This document shows positions 1-5,718 of a stretch of DNA of 7,102 nt, one piece after another. The translations under genes and the position numbers were made by a program. The stretch is from Holosporaceae bacterium. GTDB taxonomy: Bacteria > Pseudomonadota > Alphaproteobacteria > UBA3830. Where the stretch lies: positions 1-7,102 of the forward strand of contig JAITRK010000114.1 of assembly GCA_031288435.1 (NCBI GenBank), in the 5' to 3' direction. Below the pieces are notes generated by a model that made no database searches, was not told where the DNA came from, and was given only the letters and a program-made list of their open reading frames with translations. Positions within the stretch are counted from its first letter, which is position 1; each line of letters begins with the position of its first letter.

Positions 1-67
1 AGCAGTTATGCATTAGGTTACAGCAAAAAGCAAAGTCATCGAAAATACTTGGAAAATAAAAATCCAT
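1..67 (-). CDS. N-terminal fragment of an unidentified ORF, cut by window edge
   Basis: An ATG at 67-65 opens a frame that stays open to the window edge, giving 22 residues starting MDFYFPSIFDDFAF. GGAG at 77-74 lies 6 nt upstream, the same spacing seen for trxB. A TATAAT box lies about 42 nt further upstream. The visible residues are rich in Phe and Asp, contain two adjacent cysteines, and match no family I recognise; they do not look like a signal peptide. It follows trxB by 58 nt on the same strand. With so few residues it may be a chance frame, and only the start-site context supports it. Confidence 0.4.
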   Translation of the reverse strand, partial: MDFYFPSIFDDFAFCCNLMHNC

Positions 68-73
68 GTTCTA

Positions 74-77
74 CTCC
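74..77 (-). promoter_or_regulatory. Ribosome binding site of the left-edge ORF
   Basis: GGAG on the minus strand lies 6 nt before the ATG at 67-65. It is the best reason to treat the truncated frame as a gene. Confidence 0.4.
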
Positions 78-108
78 AAACGTAAGAATATCCAGATTTC
101 AGTTACGC

Positions 109-136
109 ATTATAACAAAAAAAACCTAATTGTTAG
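109..136 (-). promoter_or_regulatory. Possible sigma-70-type promoter for the left-edge ORF
   Basis: A perfect TATAAT lies at 114-109 on the minus strand, 16 nt after CTAACA (136-131), which matches 4 of 6 positions of TTGACA. The site overlaps the end of trxB and would start a transcript around position 102, giving a leader of about 35 nt before the ATG at 67. AT-rich DNA yields such boxes by chance, so only the combination with the ribosome binding site and open frame downstream gives it weight. Confidence 0.3.
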
Positions 137-1052
137 TAGATAAAAATTCATCAGCTCCCAGGGCAGCCATACATCCATGCGCTGCGGCCGTTATGGCCTG
201 CTTATAGACTGCGTCGCAGACGTCTCCGGCGGCAAATACGCCTGGAATCGACGTTTTTGTTCCGCCGTCGTAGGTAATTATGTGTCCATTTTTATCTAGA
301 TCTATTGCTCCTATAAACGCAGACGTCGCAGGACTATGACCAACAGCTATGAAAACGCCATCCACGGCAAAATCAGAGGTGGAATTATTCACAACGTCGC
401 GCAACTCCAATGATTTTACGCAGGTTCCGTTTCCGCGAATTTCAGTAACCACAGTGTTCCAGATGACGTTAATCTTTTGATTGCTCAGCAGACGTTTCTG
501 CATTAGTTTTTCTGCTGCCAGCGCGTCTCTCCGATGTATCAGAGTTACGGCGCGAGCGAAATTCGTCAGAAAAATGGCTTCTCCAACCGCTGTATTGCCG
601 CCGCCTATCACAGCAACGTCTTTATTTTTGAAGAAAAAACCATCACAGGTGGCGCAGGCTGATACACCGGCTCCGCGGTATTCCTTTTCTCCGGAAACGC
701 CAAGCCATTTTGCTTCGGCGCCGGTGGCTATTACAACGGATTCGCCGACGTAAACAGTTCCGGATTCTCCGATGCATTTCAGCGGCTTTCCTGAGAAATC
801 TACCGAACAAATTGCGTCATACACAATTTCTGTTCCTAATTTCTCGACCTGTTTTCTCATTTGCTCCATCAATTCAGGCCCAGAAATACCATCGATCCAC
901 CCGGGATAATTTTCCACAAGCGCAGCGATTGTTAGTTGCCCGCCCAGCTGCGGGCCTGCTATTAATCTAACGCTACGACCAGCCCTGGCTGCATAAATGG
1001 CTGCCGTATATCCGGCTGGTCCACTTCCTAGTATCAAAACATCTGTTTTCAA
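126..1052 (-). CDS. trxB: Thioredoxin-disulfide reductase
   Basis: TrxB is a cytoplasmic flavoprotein that passes electrons from NADPH through FAD and a redox-active disulfide to thioredoxin. With the TTG start it has 308 aa, close to the E. coli length. It shows GSGPAG (9-14) for FAD, GGQL and VENYPG in the first domain, CATC with C133 and C136 as the redox pair, GGGNTA (150-155) for NADPH, HRR (173-175), GHSP (238-241), and FAAGDV (273-278) as the second FAD motif. The third arginine expected in HRRxxxR is A179. I prefer TTG at 1052-1050: GGAG lies 6 nt upstream and the FAD motif then starts at the usual distance. An in-frame GTG at 1079-1077 would add nine residues (317 aa) but has no ribosome binding site. 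It follows rlmE with no visible terminator or clear promoter between, so it is probably the operon's last gene. No protein partner is encoded in the window. Confidence 0.94.
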   Translation of the reverse strand: MKTDVLILGSGPAGYTAAIYAARAGRSVRLIAGPQLGGQLTIAALVENYPGWIDGISGPELMEQMRKQVEKLGTEIVYDAICSVDFSGKPLKCIGESGTVYVGESVVIATGAEAKWLGVSGEKEYRGAGVSACATCDGFFFKNKDVAVIGGGNTAVGEAIFLTNFARAVTLIHRRDALAAEKLMQKRLLSNQKINVIWNTVVTEIRGNGTCVKSLELRDVVNNSTSDFAVDGVFIAVGHSPATSAFIGAIDLDKNGHIITYDGGTKTSIPGVFAAGDVCDAVYKQAITAAAHGCMAALGADEFLSTNN

Positions 1053-1058
1053 TTGTAT

Positions 1059-1062
1059 CTCC
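1059..1062 (-). promoter_or_regulatory. Ribosome binding site deciding the trxB start
   Basis: GGAG on the minus strand lies 6 nt before the TTG at 1052-1050. The longer GTG-initiated frame would place this motif inside the coding region and has no comparable motif of its own. Confidence 0.6.
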
Positions 1063-1103
1063 GCAAAATTACAAAACACGCTATGATGGTACGAATATAT
1101 CGG

Positions 1104-1751
1104 TCAAAAATCAAATCTAGGACGAGCTTTGAAATCCAAAGCAACCATATATATTTCTGCCGATGTACTTCTGCTGGATTTCGGTTTAAAAAAATGAACT
1201 TTACGAAAATCTTTTTTTAGCAAATCCATGAACTTTTTCTCCTGACCTCCTTGAAAAATTTTCACAACAAAATTCCCGCCCTCTAGCAATGTATCGCAGG
1301 CGAAATCGTGGGCTGCTTCTGCTAGCCTCATGATTCTGAGGTGATCCGTTGCAGAATGGCCGACCGTCGCCGGAGCCATGTCTGAAACCATTAGATCGAC
1401 ATTTCCCTGTAGGTGATTTATCAGCTCTAGGCGCAGATTATCATCCTCAAAATCTCCAATTAATACTGTAATGCCGTCCGGAGGAATAAAATGCTGTAAA
1501 TCCACTGCTGTTATCTTTGCGTCTTCGTCGGCGCGCCTGGATAATAGCTGACACCAGCTGCCAGGCGCAGCGCCAAGATCAACTATGTTTCTAGATTTTT
1601 TTATCAGATGGAACCTGTCGTCTATTTCCATTAATTTGTAGGCTGCTCTGGAGCAATAACATTCGCTGCGAGCTTTTTTTATGTACGGATCATGTTCGCG
1701 CCGATTCAGCCACATCCTGGAAGACAGGCGCATTTTCCCTGTAATTTTCAT
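1104..1751 (-). CDS. rlmE: 23S rRNA (uridine-2552 2'-O) methyltransferase
   Basis: RlmE (RrmJ/FtsJ) methylates the 2'-hydroxyl of the A-loop uridine U2552 of 23S rRNA with S-adenosylmethionine, late in 50S subunit assembly. The 215 aa match the bacterial length of about 209. SRAAYKL (34-40) carries K39. VDLGAAPGSW (57-66) is the SAM-binding loop, AVDL (82-85) ends strand 2 with the ribose-binding D84, GDF lies at 99-101, VSDMAP (122-127) carries D124, NFVVKIFQG (160-168) carries K164, and the last strand carries E199. K39-D124-K164-E199 is the complete catalytic tetrad of the family. The ATG follows the rppH stop by 3 nt, with GGAAG 8 nt upstream inside rppH. An internal ATG at residue 7 after GGG is possible but has tighter spacing. 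It is the penultimate gene of the probable operon; about 51 nt separate it from the preferred trxB start. Confidence 0.95.
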   Translation of the reverse strand: MKITGKMRLSSRMWLNRREHDPYIKKARSECYCSRAAYKLMEIDDRFHLIKKSRNIVDLGAAPGSWCQLLSRRADEDAKITAVDLQHFIPPDGITVLIGDFEDDNLRLELINHLQGNVDLMVSDMAPATVGHSATDHLRIMRLAEAAHDFACDTLLEGGNFVVKIFQGGQEKKFMDLLKKDFRKVHFFKPKSSRSTSAEIYMVALDFKARPRFDF

Positions 1752-1754
1752 GTA

Positions 1755-2213
1755 TTATGCTTCCAACGCCAATTCGCGCATTGCCCTGGAAAATGCCTCT
1801 TTTTTAAATTCAATAACCGAGCATAATAGATCGCCTGGCGATATCCATTTCCATGCTGAGAATTCTCGGGCACCTGACATTTGCAGATTGATTTCGCTGT
1901 CGCTTCCGATAAACTCAAATACAAAAAATTTTACCTGTTGCCCAAGATATTTTCTGTGTTTTCTGATATTTACTGGAAAATCATATTTGTAAACGCCGCG
2001 TGTGCACTTTATAAATTTTGTGGATTTTACTCCGGTTTCTTCGTATAGCTCTCGAACAGCGGCCTCGAAATATTCTTCCGAATCTTCGACTCCTCCCTGT
2101 GGTATCTGCCACGCGCCAGGAATATCGTACCTTTCTCCGGCAAATACAAAGCCGTCCATTAATAGAAAGATTGCTGAGCATCGTCGATAATTTTGTTCCA
2201 AGGGAGCTCTCAT
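1755..2213 (-). CDS. rppH: RNA pyrophosphohydrolase (Nudix hydrolase)
   Basis: RppH removes pyrophosphate from the 5' triphosphate end of mRNA, exposing a monophosphate that speeds RNase E-type decay; related Nudix proteins cleave diadenosine polyphosphates. At 152 aa it is slightly shorter than E. coli RppH. The signature WQIPQGGVEDSEE (35-47) is characteristic of the RppH/NudH group. The complete Nudix box runs from G40 to V62, with E46, R54-E55, E58-E59 and G61 in the expected positions, so metal binding should be intact. W121 and W123 resemble the conserved W-W segment near the C-terminus. No Shine-Dalgarno match precedes the ATG; instead there is a run of nine A residues that forms the end of the deacetylase gene, and the ATGA overlap suggests starting by translational coupling. 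The TAA stop is 3 nt before the rlmE ATG. Dinucleoside polyphosphate hydrolase is the alternative name. Confidence 0.93.
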   Translation of the reverse strand: MRAPLEQNYRRCSAIFLLMDGFVFAGERYDIPGAWQIPQGGVEDSEEYFEAAVRELYEETGVKSTKFIKCTRGVYKYDFPVNIRKHRKYLGQQVKFFVFEFIGSDSEINLQMSGAREFSAWKWISPGDLLCSVIEFKKEAFSRAMRELALEA

Positions 2214-3196
2214 TTTTTTTTGGCTACTGAACTTACTGGTGCCGCTATGCAGTCTTTACATTTGGATACTGCATCTAGGAAATCTGGAATTTTATCCAGA
2301 TGTACTAAAAACACCTTTTCTGCAAAATCGTCTGAATTTTCACTGATCAGCGCAGACGTAAGCACCACAGAAGCGCTGGCATGAATAATCCCATCATCGC
2401 TGGAGATGCTTTCGGCAGAATTGGAGCTATGTTCGAGATCAAGAAATGTCAATCCTCTTCTGGAGAGCTCGTCGACAATAATAGACATATCTTTTTGAGA
2501 TTTCGTTAGTAATGTTGGCGAGGCATTAGCAATTCCTATGACGTATTTCGATGTTGACAGTAGATATTGCAGTTTATCAATGGTATCTACTGGATTCGTG
2601 TTGGCCATGAACGGCGCCATTTCGTTGCGCTTACGGCTTCCGACAGAAGATTGCGTTGGGATTTGTAGGAAAACCTCATGTCCGGCGTCAAATATTGATT
2701 TTATGGCTTCGGCGACTTTGTCGATGTAATGCGGAACTACGAATGTAACCTTTAAATCTCCGAGAATTCTCAATGCGTGCTTCAGAAAACCAATCGAATA
2801 ATCGTCGACATATACGACTGTATATACTTTTCTGCGACCGGTTTCGGTAAACTTGGCGGAATAAACGTCAAAGACCCTATCTCCATCTGAGGAAATTTTC
2901 GGTAGATAGCCATAGCGCGTTCTTTCATAGAAAAAATCCTCGCTGTTATTTCTGCTTAGCTGCTTCAATCCGTTACCAGAAGAGGATTGTTGATTTTTGG
3001 CGTCGGGATATTTTTCATCGCTAACTTCAGGGGCGTTGCAGCAGACGATATTTTTATCAATCAATATTCGATATTGGTAGTTCGACTGCGGAGTGGATCG
3101 ACCGATATCATAATATATTCTTGTGACTACCAAAAACGTTAGTACCAGAGATATATATCCACACCAGGCAAATGTTAGTCGACGATTTTTCTTCAT
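2210..3196 (-). CDS. Divergent polysaccharide deacetylase family protein, degenerate motifs
   Basis: The 328 aa start with MKKNRR and a membrane-spanning segment (about 8-25), so the bulk is predicted to be periplasmic and anchored in the inner membrane. A variable linker (about 30-90) is followed by RYGYLPKISSDGDRVFDVYS (94-113), which matches the conserved entry to this family (YGPLP-I--DG). The deacetylase-like fold then shows VVYVDDYSIGF (127-137, with D131 and D132), VTFVVP (150-155), AGHEVFLQIP (171-180), IGIANAS (220-226), RRGLTFLD (246-253) and a terminal IAAPVSSV (317-324). Family placement rests on this order and on its position beside CtpA, usual in Alphaproteobacteria. Family members normally read GHEVLLHLPM and NHMGS; here the second His is Q178 and the NHMGS motif is NASPT. 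Deacetylase activity is therefore doubtful. A CKDC pair (313-316) lies near the C-terminus. It overlaps ctpA and rppH by ATGA at its two ends. No biochemical substrate can be named. Confidence 0.8.
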   Translation of the reverse strand: MKKNRRLTFAWCGYISLVLTFLVVTRIYYDIGRSTPQSNYQYRILIDKNIVCCNAPEVSDEKYPDAKNQQSSSGNGLKQLSRNNSEDFFYERTRYGYLPKISSDGDRVFDVYSAKFTETGRRKVYTVVYVDDYSIGFLKHALRILGDLKVTFVVPHYIDKVAEAIKSIFDAGHEVFLQIPTQSSVGSRKRNEMAPFMANTNPVDTIDKLQYLLSTSKYVIGIANASPTLLTKSQKDMSIIVDELSRRGLTFLDLEHSSNSAESISSDDGIIHASASVVLTSALISENSDDFAEKVFLVHLDKIPDFLDAVSKCKDCIAAPVSSVAKKK

Positions 3197-4686
3197 TTCT
3201 TTCTACCAGTTATGGCCTTGAATTTCTCGAATGCCTTTATGATATCAAAAGCTTTATTTAACTGATAGTCCTTTTCTACTCTTTCTCTAATAGACAGTTT
3301 TCTATACAGAAATTCTTCTTCGTCATCATCATCGCCGGCGTCGTTTTTGCCGGTTGATTTTGGTTTTTCGAGAGCCTCGAGAGATTTTCTGTTTATCTCG
3401 TCGGTTATTTTTTTATTTTTCTCCTTTTTATCAGCATCTAGCGCATTATTCAGAATTTCTTCGCGAATAACAAATCTTTCCGATTTTTTCACCAGCGCGT
3501 GATCGGCTTCTATATCTGGAGTAATGCCGTTGGCTTGGATGCATTCGCCGCTGGGTGTAAAATGCTTGGCTACAGTTAGCTTCAGTCCTGTTTTTTCCGA
3601 TAGCGGAATTACCTTCTGCACAGAACCTTTTCCGAAAGATCTGGACCCCACTATGATGGCGCGTTTGTTGTCCCGAAGCGCGCCGGCCAGAATTTCCGGA
3701 GCTGAGGCGGTTCCACTGTTTATCAAGACTGCCAGCGGTAGGCCGTTGGTTAGATCGCCTTTTCTTGCGAAGAATTCTTTGCTATTTTCGGCGGTTCTTC
3801 CGCGAGTAGATACTATTTTACCTCCGTCCAGGAAAATATTGGATACGGAAACAGCTTCGTCCAAAAGGCCGCCCGGATTGTTGCGTATGTCTATTACCAA
3901 TCCCAATAATTTTTTCGATTTATTTTCTTCTATAAATTTTTTAACGTTTTTCGAGGTGTTCTTATCGAAGGTTGATATTCTCATATATCCTATATTATCG
4001 ATAATTTCAGTCTTAACGGACTCGACTTTTATAATGGCTCTCTCGATCTCGACGTCAAACGTCGGCAATTCTCTTCTTTTTATTTTCAGCTTTACCTTTG
4101 TCTTCGGTTTTCCACGCAGCTTCTCCAGCGCCTCATCGGAGGAAATGCCATTTATGCATTCATTGTCGATATAAATTATCAAATCTCCAGGCTTTAAACC
4201 CGCTCTATAGGCCGGCGTATCGTCGACAGGTGAGATAACTCTTATGAACCCGTCATCCATCATGATCTCGATGCCTAGCCCGCCAAATTCGCCATCCGTT
4301 TGGTTCTTCAGGGAAGCAAGTGCCTTTTCATTTAGGTAACAGGAATGAGGATCCAGCGAAGACAAAATGCCGGCTATGGCCTTTTCTGTTATTTCTTCTT
4401 CGCTCAGATCATTTACATATTCTGCCTTTACCAGACCAAATATAAGCTGCAGCAATACTAGATACTGCATATCCTCCGGAACATTTTTCTTTATACAGCC
4501 TGGAACTACCAGAGTGTTTTTTTTACCTCCTTTCTTTTCTACCAGTGGCTTTCCATCCCTTTTGTCCGCTTCGCATTCGTCGATTTTTTGGGAATTTACC
4601 TCTGGTTTAATCGATCCTCCGGAGCAGCTCATACAACAAACAAACGCGACAAAAAATAACGAAAACGGTTGTATTAATCTTTTCAT
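3193..4686 (-). CDS. ctpA: S41 family carboxy-terminal processing protease, probable lipoprotein
   Basis: This is a serine protease with a Ser-Lys dyad that acts in the periplasm and trims or degrades envelope proteins; in proteobacteria such enzymes are linked to turnover of peptidoglycan hydrolases. The 497 aa begin with a hydrophobic signal (about 5-20) followed by CCMSC-SGGS. C21 with Ser before it is the best lipidation candidate, although the lipobox is not classical. A charged linker covers about 25-65 and an N-terminal helical part with SSLDPHSCYL about 70-120. The PDZ domain (about 130-205) includes GGLGIEI and AGLKPGDLI. The protease core includes DIRNNPGG (266-273), S328 in GTASAPEI and K353 in SFGKGSVQ, 25 residues apart as expected. 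The C-terminus has a Lys/Glu-rich segment and an acidic run DDDDEEE (452-458), longer than I expect for the family. GGGGA lies 7 nt before the ATG. ATGA overlaps join it to both neighbours, supporting function with the EnvC-like protein. Confidence 0.95.
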   Translation of the reverse strand: MKRLIQPFSLFFVAFVCCMSCSGGSIKPEVNSQKIDECEADKRDGKPLVEKKGGKKNTLVVPGCIKKNVPEDMQYLVLLQLIFGLVKAEYVNDLSEEEITEKAIAGILSSLDPHSCYLNEKALASLKNQTDGEFGGLGIEIMMDDGFIRVISPVDDTPAYRAGLKPGDLIIYIDNECINGISSDEALEKLRGKPKTKVKLKIKRRELPTFDVEIERAIIKVESVKTEIIDNIGYMRISTFDKNTSKNVKKFIEENKSKKLLGLVIDIRNNPGGLLDEAVSVSNIFLDGGKIVSTRGRTAENSKEFFARKGDLTNGLPLAVLINSGTASAPEILAGALRDNKRAIIVGSRSFGKGSVQKVIPLSEKTGLKLTVAKHFTPSGECIQANGITPDIEADHALVKKSERFVIREEILNNALDADKKEKNKKITDEINRKSLEALEKPKSTGKNDAGDDDDEEEFLYRKLSIRERVEKDYQLNKAFDIIKAFEKFKAITGRKK

Positions 4687-5711
4687 TTGCTATTCCCCAT
4701 TTCTGTGGCCTGAGATAACCATGCCCTTGGATCCAACGGCTCTCCGGACTTTTTTAATTCCATTTTTATTAGTGGAACACTAGTAGTCTCCAAACTCATT
4801 CGGCCTATATAATCGCCTTTTTCAACTATATCTCCTGCACAGGAGAATATCGCATCCATTCCGTAAAGGAAAACCCTATAATCACCGTTACTTATGATTA
4901 CCATGTTGCCATAGTTTAGGAACTTTCCAGAAAATACTACCTGTCCGTTGGCCGGCGACGTTACTACGGCGCCTGGACGCGTTTCGAATGCAATATGATA
5001 TATCATCTCGCCGCGTGGTCCGCGGTCGCCAAATTCTGCCGCTATTCTTCCCCGCACCGGATAGACAAGCGATAACGTACTGGAAATCTTGCTGCTTTTT
5101 AGCACTCCTATGGCGTTTTCTGCTTCAAGCTCTGCATCGAGTTCCTCAATGGATTCGGACTTGGAGGCAAGGTGATATACCACATCGTTTTGAATGAAGT
5201 TTTCCTCTCGATTTTTGGCTAAATCGGACGTCTCTCTGTTCAGCTGATCTACTATTTTTTCGTATTCTTCGTTTAGAGCGTCTCTACGGGATGATATTTC
5301 CTTTCTTTCTTCCCTTATAACGGCTATTTCTGAACTTGTTTTCCGCAGCGACCGCCCAACTAGCTTGAAATATGTTGTAAAATTTTTAATTATTATGGAG
5401 CATCTGACGAAATCGTTCTTTCGATCATTTTGGTTCAGAATCAATATATTAGAAAATCTCTGCATATCAAAAAGGACCGTGAAGCACCGTGTCAGCATCT
5501 CGTACATATTCTTAACTGCAGGTGTCGATATTTTTTCCTTCTGACTAACGACGCCGAGGGCGTTTTCTTCTTTAGAAATTTTTTTCTCTAAATCTTGAGC
5601 GTCTTTGCACATATTTCTTATTTTTGGCGTTTGTTTAATTGCTGCATGAGCAAAGTCAGCGCAAAATGCCAGTGAAACGCTGAAAACCAAAATCTGATAA
5701 GAAAATCTCAT
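4683..5711 (-). CDS. envC: EnvC-like murein hydrolase activator (coiled coil + LytM/M23 domain)
   Basis: This is a predicted periplasmic protein of 342 aa. A signal peptide covers about residues 1-23 (hydrophobic core, then AHA-A as a likely signal peptidase I site). A charged helical region follows, with coiled-coil-like segments at about 35-60 and 123-200, and then a C-terminal LytM/M23 domain at about 216-332 (YPVRGRIAAEFG ... NYGNMVII ... LDPRAWL). In the EnvC/NlpD family such domains usually activate amidases at the division septum rather than cut peptidoglycan themselves. The zinc ligands of active M23 enzymes are missing: the HxxxD region reads YHIAFE and the HxH region reads IKMEL, with LYGM where LYGH is usual. 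I chose the ATG at 5711-5709 because it begins directly with the signal peptide. An in-frame GTG at 5726-5724 would add five residues but overlaps the AGGTGGG ribosome binding site. The 3' end overlaps ctpA by ATGA. The family is firm; the activator role is inferred. Confidence 0.85.
   Translation of the reverse strand: MRFSYQILVFSVSLAFCADFAHAAIKQTPKIRNMCKDAQDLEKKISKEENALGVVSQKEKISTPAVKNMYEMLTRCFTVLFDMQRFSNILILNQNDRKNDFVRCSIIIKNFTTYFKLVGRSLRKTSSEIAVIREERKEISSRRDALNEEYEKIVDQLNRETSDLAKNREENFIQNDVVYHLASKSESIEELDAELEAENAIGVLKSSKISSTLSLVYPVRGRIAAEFGDRGPRGEMIYHIAFETRPGAVVTSPANGQVVFSGKFLNYGNMVIISNGDYRVFLYGMDAIFSCAGDIVEKGDYIGRMSLETTSVPLIKMELKKSGEPLDPRAWLSQATEMGNSK
4694..4698 (-). promoter_or_regulatory. 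Ribosome binding site of ctpA
   Basis: GGGGA on the minus strand lies 7 nt before the ctpA ATG, inside the end of the envC-like gene. It would let ribosomes start ctpA independently, in addition to coupling through the ATGA overlap. Confidence 0.55.
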
Positions 5712-5718
5712 GTGGAAA

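Noticed and set aside
117..136. Possible intrinsic terminator after trxB: CTAA-CAA-TTAG followed by T8 on the minus strand
   Set aside because: The stem has only four base pairs, three of them A-T, with a 3-nt loop and no GC-rich part, too weak for a credible terminator despite the T run.
1080..1103. Possible promoter before trxB (TATATT on the minus strand)
   Set aside because: No -35-like hexamer is found at 16-18 nt, and the short gap after rlmE fits operon read-through.
3994..4005. Perfect 12-bp palindrome ATTATCGATAAT
   Set aside because: It falls inside the ctpA protease domain, encodes ordinary residues (Ile-Ile-Asp-Asn), is not repeated elsewhere that I can see, and is AT-rich enough to arise by chance.
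3524..4174. Open frame of 216 codons on the plus strand opposite ctpA
   Set aside because: It lies wholly antisense to a well-supported protease gene, shows no recognisable motif, and is explained by the codon composition of the real gene.
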